A program made the translations under genes and the position numbers. Under the pieces are notes generated by a model. That model ran no database searches and was not told where the DNA came from. It was given only the letters and a program-made list of their open reading frames with translations. Source: Fibrobacter succinogenes (GTDB lineage Bacteria; Fibrobacterota; Fibrobacteria; Fibrobacterales; Fibrobacteraceae). Taken from it: 64,000 bases of DNA. Numbering within the stretch: position 1 is the first letter of the stretch; the number at the start of each line of letters is the position of its first letter. This document shows positions 1-8,512 of the stretch, piece after piece. The DNA lies in assembly GCA_902791475.1 (NCBI GenBank), contig CADAWC010000013.1, positions 19,081 through 83,080 on the forward strand. The letters are read 5' to 3'.

Positions 1-172
1 TGGAGCGCTGGGCAACAGCACGGATGCTACCGCCAATTTCAACGCCACGCTTGGCGTTCGCGCTATCAGCCTTGGCCTGCAAAGCCTTTTGATTATCCGC
101 AACAGCAGAAGCCGATGCGGCAACCGAAGCGGAAAGAAGGGCGATTAAAAGTCTTTTCATTTTCATATTCAT
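1..172 (-). CDS. Exported protein, N-terminal part only
   Basis: Only the first 57 codons lie in the window; the gene continues off the left edge. It starts ATGAATATGAAAATG at 172, about 9 nt after an AAGGGAGGA ribosome-binding site that directly follows the stop codon of the gene at 188-2467. The N-terminus has basic residues, a hydrophobic stretch (LLIALLSASVAASASA) and a likely signal-peptidase site after A-S-A or A-V-A, so the product is exported. The mature start (DNQKALQAKADSANAKRGVEIGGS) could lead into a barrel or coiled segment, but too little is visible. It is the third gene of a minus-strand envelope operon. Function unknown. Confidence 0.7.
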   Translation of the reverse strand, partial: MNMKMKRLLIALLSASVAASASAVADNQKALQAKADSANAKRGVEIGGSIRAVAQRS

Positions 173-187
173 CTTCAGCATCCTCCC

Positions 188-2467
188 TTAGAACCAAGCC
201 TTGGTTTCGGCAGCGATGTAATGGGAATGCCAATCATTTTCAGAAACGGTTTCGTCAGAGTGCGTCATGAACTTGTAGCGGAAGTGGAGCCCCACGCGAT
301 CGGAGAAGTCCCAGTCAAAGCCAAGGCCAATAGCGAAGTCCTTGTAGTTGATGGGAGCCTTTTCGTAATAGTACGGGAGGACTTCGTTTTTACGAGTCTT
401 ATTAGTAGCACCCCAGTTAGGCACAGAAACACCCACTTCGTGGTTGACATAAGCCTTTTCAGATCTGAACGTTTCGAAACCGAGGATACCCACCATGTGG
501 AAAGTCGGCGTCACAGCGACGGTCGGTTCAAGCTGACCGAAGAAGCTCGTCATGAGCATGCCAGACTGCTTTTCGGAAACTGCAAGCGGAGCAAAGGAGG
601 TCGAAACACCAGAGAGGGCAACGAAAGCCGTCATCATGATGTTGCGGTCGGTACCGAACCAGTGCCCAATATCGTAACCACCCATGAAGGACATGTAAGA
701 GGACCACTTGACATGGGTCGGAACTTCGTCACTAGCGATCTGCTGACCGTTGTCATAAGCGGCGAAAGATTCCCACATTTCCCAAGTACCACCAAGGAGA
801 CCACCGTGCTGGCGATACATCTTGACACCATCGGCAGTTCCCTTCTGGACACCGGCACGAGCAATATAACCCGAATTAGAACTGTTACCAGAGTCAGCCA
901 CAAAGAGCGGCTTATGCTTAGTCCAGGAGTTGGTGCTTTCCCACATGTTGCGGCCGTTCAAACGGTAGTTGAAAGCAATCACGTCCTGACCAGCTTCGAT
1001 CTGGCGGTGCTGAGCGTACTGGAAGTCAAAGTAACCGCGGTTGAAGCTCGGTTCCAACTTGAAGTTGATACCGGCCATGTTCGGGGAGTAGCGGAGGGCG
1101 CCACCGTTAAGGTAGAATTCATCCTTACGCCAGCCCGGGAAGCGGGACGGGTTTGTCAAAGAATACGGAGAGTAGAAGCCCGGCTGGAAGAACACGAGTT
1201 CAGCAGTCATCGGCCAGCCTTCGAGATACTTGCTCTGAGCCTTGAGGTAGAAGCCAACCTTCGGGTCACCCACTGCAGATCTCTTAGCAGCGCTGGAATA
1301 GCCGGTACTATTTACGATCGGACTATAGTCATCAACAGCTTCAGACGGGTAGAAAGCCACTGTATCCACAATGCTTACGCCCAAGTCAGCCATCAAGAAG
1401 AGCTTCGGAGTGACGTTGCCCTTAACATCGAGAGAAACAATATGCGTATTGAGGAGTCTCGGGGTAGCATCACCAGTACTTAATACACCGTAAGTCAGCC
1501 ACTGGTCACGGAATTCGTTTTCGTTGATGATAGCATCATCAAACGTTACGCCCATGTAGTTCACACCGAGAGTGAGGTTGTCTGCGATCTTTTCCTTGGC
1601 GATACGGCCATGGAGGATTGTACCGCGGAAGTCGTAGCCACCCATCATTTCAAGTTCGCCCGGCTGGCCACCATACATACGGAGACCATCACGAGTACCC
1701 ACGTCAGCATCCATCGGCTGAGAAACGAGGAACTGAGCCTTCAAGTCGTACGGGAGCTGATAGACGTTAGCAAACACGCCACCGAAAGAGCGGTTCGTCC
1801 AGAATGCACGGCCACCTTCCTTGACGGGCTTGAATGCCTTTTCCTTATAGTAGGTAGAAACAGTCTTTTCGTCTTCGAAAAGTTCGTACTGCCAAACGAA
1901 ACGCGGGTTCGTTTCACGTTCCCACATGGTAAGCGGGGAAGCGTTAGCCCAGATAACACCACCAGCGGTGATGTAGGCACCGAACACACCAGCACGGATA
2001 TCGACACCGACGTTCAATTCTTCGTTGATGGTCGATGCGTAGTAGTCCGTAGAGTGATCGTAAAGGACGCGTTCATCGTTGTAGCCCGGAGCCTGAGTCG
2101 GGTGCTTGGCCAAGTAGTTCGTATAGATACCGCTCAAGTCAAACGGGAACATCAAGTTCGTAAACAACGTAATGTAGGAGTTCGGCATGGCGACGACGTT
2201 CACGTTCAAGATAGCGTCGACGCTTGTACGAGCCTGGTCATCACGGACCCAGGGGCTCTGTTCGGTATAATGGAAATTCTTCAAACGGAAAGCCATGTAA
2301 CCGGAGACTGCCAGTGGCAGATCGTCCTTGCCGAGAAGAGTCGATTCCATGTTGTTGGAAAGAGTATCCAACGAAGCGTGCAGGGAATCAAGCTGCAACT
2401 GCGGAGGGAGAGCCCACGCAGCACCGAGGCTAGACGCTAATAAAAGGGAAGAAATTGTTTTGCGCAT
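188..2467 (-). CDS. Large outer-membrane beta-barrel protein
   Basis: A 759-residue protein with a clear signal peptide (MRKTISSLLLASSLGAAWA, cleavage near residue 19). The rest is rich in alternating aromatic/polar strands (for example GVNYMGVTFDD, YIARAGVQKG, LHFRYKFMTHS) and ends in W-F; a C-terminal aromatic residue is the usual signal for outer-membrane assembly by the BAM machinery. I recognise no named family; a Fibrobacter-specific porin-like or adhesion-complex barrel is the best inference. It lies 9 bp after the gene at 2477-3220 and 15 bp before the gene at 1-172, so all three are probably co-transcribed and may form one surface complex. Confidence 0.75.
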   Translation of the reverse strand: MRKTISSLLLASSLGAAWALPPQLQLDSLHASLDTLSNNMESTLLGKDDLPLAVSGYMAFRLKNFHYTEQSPWVRDDQARTSVDAILNVNVVAMPNSYITLFTNLMFPFDLSGIYTNYLAKHPTQAPGYNDERVLYDHSTDYYASTINEELNVGVDIRAGVFGAYITAGGVIWANASPLTMWERETNPRFVWQYELFEDEKTVSTYYKEKAFKPVKEGGRAFWTNRSFGGVFANVYQLPYDLKAQFLVSQPMDADVGTRDGLRMYGGQPGELEMMGGYDFRGTILHGRIAKEKIADNLTLGVNYMGVTFDDAIINENEFRDQWLTYGVLSTGDATPRLLNTHIVSLDVKGNVTPKLFLMADLGVSIVDTVAFYPSEAVDDYSPIVNSTGYSSAAKRSAVGDPKVGFYLKAQSKYLEGWPMTAELVFFQPGFYSPYSLTNPSRFPGWRKDEFYLNGGALRYSPNMAGINFKLEPSFNRGYFDFQYAQHRQIEAGQDVIAFNYRLNGRNMWESTNSWTKHKPLFVADSGNSSNSGYIARAGVQKGTADGVKMYRQHGGLLGGTWEMWESFAAYDNGQQIASDEVPTHVKWSSYMSFMGGYDIGHWFGTDRNIMMTAFVALSGVSTSFAPLAVSEKQSGMLMTSFFGQLEPTVAVTPTFHMVGILGFETFRSEKAYVNHEVGVSVPNWGATNKTRKNEVLPYYYEKAPINYKDFAIGLGFDWDFSDRVGLHFRYKFMTHSDETVSENDWHSHYIAAETKAWF

Positions 2468-2476
2468 AAAATCCTC

Positions 2477-3220
2477 TTAAATCTCGTTGCGGAACGGATA
2501 ATGAGCCGGGCCTTCGTACGGCTTGCCATGCTTCTTAATCACAATATCGTCAATCCAAACCTTGAAGGATTCGTTTTCATCCTTACGGACTTCAAGACGG
2601 AAGCCCTTGAAGTTGGACCATGCGAACGGGAGCATCACTTCGCGCGTGTTCTTCGCATCCCAGTACACACCGGTATTGCCGAAGAGCTTCAGAGGAATGC
2701 TGAAGTGCTTCCATTCTGTCGTAATTTCACCAAGGCTCTTGGAACGGAGCTTGACCTGGAGGGATTCGCCATTGCTCTTCACGCCATCGTCAACGAGCAC
2801 GAACAATGCGTTTTCGCCACCCTGGGCACCCTTAAGCCAAAATTCGAGAACACCATCTTCCAAATACGGAGTCAGGTCCACGGAACCCGCAATACAAATT
2901 GCGACACCGGAATAGTCGCTCGCGATAAGTTCGATTTCCATGGAGAGTGCACCTTCCATAGCGTACTTATCCGTGAGTACCGGTTCGGGGTTTTCACGCG
3001 GATACTGGTAGGTATAGCCACCACCACGCGGAATAGCTTCACGCATGACAACGGTGACAACTTCCTTATCAGGACGGAACGGCTTAGGATCCTTCATGAC
3101 AAAGTGGGACTGGTCGCGGTCGCGGTAATCGCTAAAACCGTAGCCAGCGAAAGAAGATGAAGCAAGAAGCATCGCCGCTAGAGCGGACTTCCAAATGGCT
3201 TTTTTAAAGTTTCCATTCAT
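2477..3220 (-). CDS. Exported beta-sandwich (CBM-like) protein
   Basis: A 247-residue exported protein. Signal peptide is about residues 1-25 (KKAIWKSALAAMLLASSSFA). Residues about 85-235 read as a galactose-binding-like or CBM11-like beta-sandwich: alternating strands such as GVLEFWLKGAQGGENALFVLVDD, HFSIPLKLFG, FKGFRLEVRKDENESFKVWIDDIVI. The final F-x-V-W-I-D-D-I-V-I strand is typical of such modules. It is the first gene of a three-gene minus-strand operon, immediately upstream of a large outer-membrane barrel, so a surface-exposed carbohydrate-binding or scaffolding partner is plausible. Ligand unknown; this is fold recognition by eye. Confidence 0.65.
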   Translation of the reverse strand: MNGNFKKAIWKSALAAMLLASSSFAGYGFSDYRDRDQSHFVMKDPKPFRPDKEVVTVVMREAIPRGGGYTYQYPRENPEPVLTDKYAMEGALSMEIELIASDYSGVAICIAGSVDLTPYLEDGVLEFWLKGAQGGENALFVLVDDGVKSNGESLQVKLRSKSLGEITTEWKHFSIPLKLFGNTGVYWDAKNTREVMLPFAWSNFKGFRLEVRKDENESFKVWIDDIVIKKHGKPYEGPAHYPFRNEI

Positions 3221-3547
3221 AATAGGTACAATTCTCCAAATTCGGATCGTCTACAATATAGCTTGTTTTTGGGAATTTTCGATCCACTGTTTTGCAAAAA
3301 AGGCTTTGCAAAGCTAGATGCATCAACGAAATACCACTTGTTAAGCCACACAAACGCTGGACTCAAGCGTAAACGGAAATTTTTTATCCGCAAACGTTTA
3401 TGAATGTTTACAAACTAAAAATTTTGACGACCATCACATGGACTCAAGCGTAAACATAAGATAAACATCTTTTTAAATTTCTATTTTTTGTTTTATATAG
3501 ATTTTGAGAACAGGTATTTTGGATTACGAACCTTTTGGGGGTCAACT
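3221..3547. promoter_or_regulatory. Divergent intergenic region with 17-bp direct repeat
   Basis: 327 bp separate the start of the barrel operon (minus) from the GH5 gene (plus). An exact 17-bp direct repeat, TGGACTCAAGCGTAAAC, occurs at 3358-3374 and 3439-3455, 81 bp apart (close to eight helical turns). A related half, GCAAACGTTTATGAATGTTTAC, lies between the copies, and TTTGCAAA occurs twice near 3293-3319. The spacing and the divergent genes suggest a binding site for a shared regulator, but none is identified. No gene seen here. Confidence 0.45.
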
Positions 3548-4678
3548 ATGATCAAAAAGTTTCTTACCGCAATGGCAATCGGAAGCCTCATCTGCGCATG
3601 CGATAGTGGCACCACAGCACCACCACCGGCAACACCCAAATCGAACAGCAGCACCGCCGTTCCCGTAGATTACACAGCCGGAAGGACCATGAACAAGATT
3701 CTTGGCCGCGGTATCAACCTCGGAAACTCCTGGGATTCCGATGGTTCCGATGACAGTGGCTGGGGCAACCCCATCCGCGATACAGATTTCGCAGTCATCA
3801 AGGCAGCAGGATTCAATTCCGTCCGCATCCCGGTCCGTTGGCAGAACGGCTCCGACTATTCTAACCATACCGTTGACCCGAATCGCCTGGCAGGAGTCCT
3901 AGAAGATATCCGACTCGCAATTGCCAACGGCCTTGCCGTTGTCGTAAACTTCCACCACTACACCGAACTCAACTGCGCCGGTGGCGGTGGAAATGGCTGC
4001 ACTTACAACCCCACCGAATTCGAAGCCGAAAAGACACACTTCCTCATGATGTGGGCTCAGGTAGCTCAGGCAATGGGCGAATTCCAGGACAACCAGGTTG
4101 TACTCGAAATCTTGAACGAACCCATCATCCCTAGCGCATCGCTTGTGAACCAGCTGATGACGGAAGCCTACGCTATCATCCGCATGTACGCTCCGGGCAA
4201 GACAATCATGTTCGAAACCTACCATGCCGCAAAGTTTGAAGACCTCGAAAGCCTCAAATTGCCGCAAGACGGAAACATCATCTTTAGCGGTCACTACTAT
4301 CTGCCCTATGTTTACACCCACCAGGGTCCTCACGGCAACAACTGCATAGGTGACGCTGTAGATGGAAACACCGCTGAAAAAGACATGAGATCTTACGTCG
4401 GGCTCGCCTACAAGCTCTACCCGGATGTAAACGGAATCGACCAAGTGCCTATGAATATGGGTGAATTCGGCGTTGCCGGCGGCGAACCTTTCAGTTGCAA
4501 TGGAACTCCTCCAAGCAAGGAAGGCAAGGCTGAATGGGCTAAAAAGACCGCTAAGGCAGCTGTCGATAACGGGATGTCGTTCCATTACTGGGGATTTGGA
4601 CGTACTGGCGGCTTCGACGCCTACAATACCACCTCAGAAACATGGTATTACGGATTCCCGCAAGCACTCATTTTCTAG
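3548..4678 (+). CDS. GH5 endoglucanase-type glycoside hydrolase, lipoprotein
   Basis: A 376-residue secreted glycoside hydrolase of family 5. ATG 3548 is chosen because it follows TTTGGGGG by 6 nt and opens a lipoprotein signal with a lipobox-like I-C-A-C (lipidated Cys 18); the reading frame extends 20 codons upstream without a signal sequence. After a Pro/Thr/Ser linker (residues 22-43) comes a complete (beta/alpha)8 domain: GRGINLGNSW at 53-62, HH at 136-137, acid/base Glu191 in L-N-E-P, HYY at 249-251, nucleophile Glu306 in M-G-E-F-G. Predicted to cleave beta-1,4-glucan or related glucans outside the cell. No separate binding module. The subfamily cannot be assigned by eye. Confidence 0.93.
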   Translation: MIKKFLTAMAIGSLICACDSGTTAPPPATPKSNSSTAVPVDYTAGRTMNKILGRGINLGNSWDSDGSDDSGWGNPIRDTDFAVIKAAGFNSVRIPVRWQNGSDYSNHTVDPNRLAGVLEDIRLAIANGLAVVVNFHHYTELNCAGGGGNGCTYNPTEFEAEKTHFLMMWAQVAQAMGEFQDNQVVLEILNEPIIPSASLVNQLMTEAYAIIRMYAPGKTIMFETYHAAKFEDLESLKLPQDGNIIFSGHYYLPYVYTHQGPHGNNCIGDAVDGNTAEKDMRSYVGLAYKLYPDVNGIDQVPMNMGEFGVAGGEPFSCNGTPPSKEGKAEWAKKTAKAAVDNGMSFHYWGFGRTGGFDAYNTTSETWYYGFPQALIF

Positions 4679-4707
4679 AATCTTAAAGCGCAAAAAAGCA
4701 CAAATGA

Positions 4708-5475
4708 TCACAGGCGAACGAGAGAACCGCCCCAGTGCTCATCAAAGAAGGCTTGGAACAGAGGTTCCGGGCCTTCTTTCAATTCTTCAATAACTTCGGC
4801 GGTCGGGCGTTTGCCGCGGTAAAGTTCGCGGAAAGCACGTTCAAAAAATGCGATACGTTCAGGCGGGAATTCATCAGCATGCAAGCGGAGCGCATGGAGG
4901 TTGAGGGAAGCAAAGCGGAGCGGATTCCCGAAGGCACGACTGCAAGGTGGAACGTCGTAATCGACCTTGAGCGTACCGCCCACGAAAGCGTAGGCGCCCA
5001 CCTGGTTCCTCTGCTGCACTGCCGTGGTGCCGCCGAGGGTCGCAAACTTGCCAATGCGTACGTGTCCGCCGAGCTGGCATCCGTTCGCGATGACCGCCCC
5101 TTCGCCGATTTGGCAGTCGTGCCCCACATGGGCGTAAGCCATGATGAGTACGTGTGGCGCAATGCAAGTGCAACCACCGCCCTGAACTGTGCCGCGATTG
5201 AGCGTCGTGTATTCGCGGATGATGCAATTTTCGCCAATTTCAAGGCGAGTCGGCTCCCCTGCGTACTTGAGGTCTTGCGGAGGCGCCCCAAGAATCGCCC
5301 CATCGTAAACATGCGTATTTGCCTTGATGGTCACGCCACCGTAAACGCGCACGCGCGATTCAAGCACCACATTTTCGCCAATTTCCGCATTTTCATCGAC
5401 AACGCACCAGGGGCCGATAACGGCAGACTCGTGGACATTGGCATTCGGATGAACAAAAGCGGATGGATGGAGCAT
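4708..5475 (-). CDS. lpxA: Acyl-ACP--UDP-N-acetylglucosamine O-acyltransferase
   Basis: First step of lipid A synthesis: transfers a 3-hydroxyacyl chain to UDP-GlcNAc in the cytoplasm. 255 residues, the usual LpxA length. The N-terminal two thirds are a left-handed beta-helix of hexapeptide repeats (VIGPWCVVDENAEIGENVVL); the catalytic His is in AYAHVGHDCQIG (second His, residue 119). ATG 5475 matches the conserved start H-P-S-A-F-V-H-P; the longer frame would use TTG and runs into an intergenic repeat. The gene stands alone, without lpxD, fabZ or lpxB beside it; lpxK is 40 kb away. It is convergent with the GH5 gene. Confidence 0.95.
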   Translation of the reverse strand: MLHPSAFVHPNANVHESAVIGPWCVVDENAEIGENVVLESRVRVYGGVTIKANTHVYDGAILGAPPQDLKYAGEPTRLEIGENCIIREYTTLNRGTVQGGGCTCIAPHVLIMAYAHVGHDCQIGEGAVIANGCQLGGHVRIGKFATLGGTTAVQQRNQVGAYAFVGGTLKVDYDVPPCSRAFGNPLRFASLNLHALRLHADEFPPERIAFFERAFRELYRGKRPTAEVIEELKEGPEPLFQAFFDEHWGGSLVRL

Positions 5476-5484
5476 AAGCAATTC

Positions 5485-5580
5485 GCGCCTACGGCGCAGT
5501 TACTAGTTAGTAGTCAATAGTTACTAGCAATAATTTAGTAAAAACATTCTAGTAACTAGTAACACAGAACTAGTAACTAA
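5485..5580 (+). repeat. Hairpin plus AGTTACTAG tandem repeat
   Basis: A GCGCC-TAC-GGCGC hairpin (5485-5497) is followed by AGTTACTAGTTAG...CAATAGTTACTAG (to 5528) and then a second block CTAGTAACTAGTAAC...CTAGTAACTAA (5549-5580) in the opposite sense. A near-identical inverted copy sits at 31408-31451. This one lies between the starts of lpxA and the GT2 gene and leaves little room for a conventional promoter. Confidence 0.8.
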
Positions 5581-5614
5581 AATTCATTATTTTGATTTTT
5601 CTAGATTTAAACGC

Positions 5615-6718
5615 ATGGGTGGCATTATTCTCGCATGCCTGACTGCGCTCTATGCGCTCCTGTTCCTATTCTTCATAGTAGGACTGTTAAAGACGCATCG
5701 CTATAAAGGCCCGAAAGCCACCCCAAGCGTCTCGGTCGTGATCCCGATGCGAAACGAAGAGGAATTTGCCGAACGCACGCTCGAAGCGGTCGCCGCCCAG
5801 GACTACGTTGGCGAATGGGAAGTGATTTGCGTCGATGACCGTTCTACCGACCGCACGCGCGAGATTCTCGAAAAGTTTGCCGCCACACACCCGCGTTTCC
5901 GCGTTTTAAGCCTCCCGCAAGATTTACCGCAAATTGCAAGTCCCAAGAAGCGCGCGCTCGAAAGCGCCTTCAAGATTGCCAAAAACGAAGTGCTCTTGAC
6001 GATGGATGCCGACTGCATCCCGCGCAAGAGCTGGATTACCGCCATGGCCGGGCGATTTGTCGATGGCATCTGCATTGTGCAAGGCCCCAAGCAGAACAAC
6101 GGCTCGCGCTCGATGCCGCACCTCTACCAGAAACTTGAAACGCTCGGCTACACCGCGATGGAAGCAGCGGGCTTTAGCCTTGGACGCCCGATTGTCGCCA
6201 GTGCGGCTTGCCTTGCGTACAAGAAGGACTTGTTCTTTAAAGTCGGCGGATTCGGAGACCTCATCAACCTCTCGAGCGGCGATGACGACATGCTCATCCA
6301 CAAGATGATGAAAATCCCGGGAACGAAGGTCTGCTACAATCTCGACAAGGACGCTGTGATCGAGACCGCTCCGGTGCATACGTGGAAACAGCTCTTCAAC
6401 CAGCGCGCCCGCTGGAGCAGTAACGGCACGAACTACGAAAGCAAAGCCTACATCCTTTTGCTCACGCTCATTTACACGTACTACATCTGGATGTTCGTGA
6501 GTCCGTGGTGCGCTATATTCCTTGATTTCCCGTGGCAATGGTGCGTGTTCAGCATTCTGCCCAAGATTGTCGTGGACTTTGTATTCTTGAGCATTGCGTC
6601 CTGGAAGCTCAAGTCCAAGCGCCGTATGCTCGCATTCTTGCCTGTAGAGCTTATCCAAATCCCGATGATCGTGTTCTGCGTCCCCGCAGGAATCTCGGGA
6701 ATGTTTAGGTGGAAATAA
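5615..6718 (+). CDS. Membrane GT2 family glycosyltransferase
   Basis: A 367-residue glycosyltransferase of family 2 with one N-terminal membrane segment (residues 3-24) and two or three C-terminal ones (about 278-300, 310-330, 340-360). GT-A motifs are complete: VVIPMRNEEE (41-50), D74-D75 in VDDRSTDRT, D-A-D at 131-133, G-D-D-D-M at 222-226 as likely catalytic base, and Q-R-A-R-W at 263-267, the QxxRW motif of processive or polysaccharide-type enzymes. It probably transfers sugars to a lipid carrier or growing glycan on the cytoplasmic face. Substrate unknown. Flanked by hairpin repeats on both sides. Confidence 0.85.
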   Translation: MGGIILACLTALYALLFLFFIVGLLKTHRYKGPKATPSVSVVIPMRNEEEFAERTLEAVAAQDYVGEWEVICVDDRSTDRTREILEKFAATHPRFRVLSLPQDLPQIASPKKRALESAFKIAKNEVLLTMDADCIPRKSWITAMAGRFVDGICIVQGPKQNNGSRSMPHLYQKLETLGYTAMEAAGFSLGRPIVASAACLAYKKDLFFKVGGFGDLINLSSGDDDMLIHKMMKIPGTKVCYNLDKDAVIETAPVHTWKQLFNQRARWSSNGTNYESKAYILLLTLIYTYYIWMFVSPWCAIFLDFPWQWCVFSILPKIVVDFVFLSIASWKLKSKRRMLAFLPVELIQIPMIVFCVPAGISGMFRWK

Positions 6719-6803
6719 AGGCGCCAAAGGCGCCTTAGTTGGCAGAACTTAGCTCGCTTCACTCGCCTTACGCAGTTGTCTAAGTTCTAAGCTCTAAGTT
6801 CTA
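6719..6803 (+). repeat. Hairpin plus AGAACTTAG repeat
   Basis: Begins one base after the TAA of the GT2 gene with GGCGCC-AAA-GGCGCC (6720-6734), then TTAGTTGGCAGAACTTAG, and ends in CTAAGTTCTAAGCTCTAAGTTCTA, the same unit reversed. It overlaps the last codons of cca. Copies: 40738-40860, 54601-54644 and a short one at 52301-52323. May also act as a weak terminator between the convergent genes. Confidence 0.8.
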
Positions 6804-8128
6804 CTTCTCGCCCAGGCAATTGCATCTTCGGCGTTCTGGATTTTACCATCGAGCTGGAGCTCAAAGCTTTGCTTGATGGTCTCGCCCATTTGCTTGCCCG
6901 GCTTGAATCCCATTTCCATAAGCATTTTGCCCATGAGGAATGGCTGCGGAGCTGCATTGAGCAAGTCAAGACTTGCGGCAGCTTGCCATAGCTGTTCCGG
7001 GAATTCCGGGGCGCCGGCGGCGGCGTAATACTTACGCGGGGTGGCTTTAACGAGCAGGCTCAACAGCTTTAAGCCACCCAGCTTCACCGCCATGCGGCGA
7101 AGCGCCGGCGCATCGTTCACAATTGCAAAATCGAGCTCGCTATAAGCATTCAAAAGCAATGGGACATTCTTCACCAAGTGCGATTCATTCGTGATACGTT
7201 CGAGGAACTTAAGAGAGGTTTCGGGACTCCCGCTGAGGAATGAGGCAAACGCAAATTCCATCACCTGATCGTCCGAAAGCGGTGCGCACTTGGCGTCACC
7301 AACAGCTCCACCAGCCGCTTCAGCATTCGCAAAGTTCCTGCGCAAGCTCTCCATGTTGTCGAGCATTTCGCCCAAGTCTTCCCAAGAGCCACGCAGTGGC
7401 GAAACTTCCGGGAAAAATTCGTTCAGCTTAATGTCCAAGAAAGCACGCAAACCAAGCGATGGCTTGCCCGGCTTCAAGAGCCACTTCTTGAATTCTTCGA
7501 ATAAACGCTCTATAGAAAGGTCTTCGAGCGAAAGCGTCTGGCAAAGTTCAATCGTCTCGGGCGCAAGTCTAAGCGCAAAACGGCTCGCAAACTGCACGCC
7601 TCGCAAAATGCGCAGCGAATCTTCGACAAAGGCTGGGCCCACATGGCGCAACAAGCCTTTCTTCAAGTCGTCTATGCCGCCGTATGGGTCACACAGCGTA
7701 AGTTCCGGAAGTTCCATGCCCATCGCATTGATGGTAAAGTCACGACGGAGTGCCGCTTCCTTGAACGAGAGTTTCTCATCCGTATGCACCACGAAACCGC
7801 GGTGGCCATAGCCGACTTTGCTTTCGGTACGCGGGAACGAGAAATCGAGCGAGAGGCCCTTCATCGCCAAATGGATCACGCCAAAAGCCTTCCCGACAAG
7901 ATTCGTACGGCCGTACTTCTTTAAAATCGGGACAAGTTCATCTTGCGTGAGGTCGTAAACTTCGACATCGTAGTCGCGGCAAGTCCTGCCAAGGAGAGCA
8001 TCGCGCACCCAGCCGCCGACCAAGAAGGCGCGGCCACCCGCTTCACGGATTTCGCCTGCGATAGAAAGCAAGCGTCTAGGCAAGTCCGGTTCAAACGTCT
8101 CGCCTGCAAGAGTCTTGATTGTAGGCAT
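6794..8128 (-). CDS. cca: CCA tRNA nucleotidyltransferase / polymerase-beta superfamily
   Basis: Adds or repairs the 3'-CCA of tRNAs in the cytoplasm. 444 residues. Class II nucleotidyltransferase motifs are all present: LVGGWVRD (36-43), metal-binding D-Y-D at 52-54, RRDFTINAM (128-136), DPYGG (147-151), and E-D-S-L-R-I-L-R (169-176). The C-terminal half is helical and divergent, as usual in the family. A poly(A) polymerase role cannot be excluded from sequence alone, but no second homologue is visible here. Its start overlaps the stop of the upstream lipoprotein gene by one base (TAATG), so translation is probably coupled. Confidence 0.92.
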   Translation of the reverse strand: MPTIKTLAGETFEPDLPRRLLSIAGEIREAGGRAFLVGGWVRDALLGRTCRDYDVEVYDLTQDELVPILKKYGRTNLVGKAFGVIHLAMKGLSLDFSFPRTESKVGYGHRGFVVHTDEKLSFKEAALRRDFTINAMGMELPELTLCDPYGGIDDLKKGLLRHVGPAFVEDSLRILRGVQFASRFALRLAPETIELCQTLSLEDLSIERLFEEFKKWLLKPGKPSLGLRAFLDIKLNEFFPEVSPLRGSWEDLGEMLDNMESLRRNFANAEAAGGAVGDAKCAPLSDDQVMEFAFASFLSGSPETSLKFLERITNESHLVKNVPLLLNAYSELDFAIVNDAPALRRMAVKLGGLKLLSLLVKATPRKYYAAAGAPEFPEQLWQAAASLDLLNAAPQPFLMGKMLMEMGFKPGKQMGETIKQSFELQLDGKIQNAEDAIAWARSRT

Positions 8129-8493
8129 TACTTATTGGCCTCGACAGACTTGTAGCGGTCGTAAATACTCATCGTCTTTTCTTCGGAAGAATCCTGCAAC
8201 AACGTAGAGACAGGGATCTCAACTTTTGCAGAATCTCCGGAACTTGCGTTTTCCGTGGTGGCATAACGTTCGTAAATGCTTCCGTTAGACGTTCCAGATT
8301 CATTCTTCTTTTTTGCCTCGTCTTCGCGGCAGGTGCGCAGTTCATTTTCCATGTACGCACGCTGGTCCGGAGAATACGTCATCGTATTCAGGCGGTATTC
8401 AATTTCTTCACACACAAGGCCCTGACGTTCGCCAGCACAGCCCACCAAAAGAGCCATCGTCAACAAAGCTAAAAATCCAACAACTTTATCCAT
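8128..8493 (-). CDS. Small lipoprotein with SIYxRY repeats
   Basis: A 121-residue lipoprotein: lipobox L-V-G-C with lipidated Cys 19. The mature part is hydrophilic and contains two similar segments, GSIYERYATTENA and MSIYDRYKSVEAN, about 45 residues apart, the second at the very C-terminus. I do not recognise the family. It lies 19 bp after the propeller gene and overlaps cca by one base, making it the third gene of a sigma factor, propeller, lipoprotein, cca operon. The SIYxRY elements could be docking peptides; that is inference. Confidence 0.7.
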   Translation of the reverse strand: MDKVVGFLALLTMALLVGCAGERQGLVCEEIEYRLNTMTYSPDQRAYMENELRTCREDEAKKKNESGTSNGSIYERYATTENASSGDSAKVEIPVSTLLQDSSEEKTMSIYDRYKSVEANK

Positions 8494-8512
8494 ACTACAT
8501 CCTCAACATCCA

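Noticed and set aside
221..2440. Two long plus-strand frames (221-1483 and 1610-2440)
   Set aside because: Both are mirror images of the barrel gene; no ribosome-binding site or recognisable domain.
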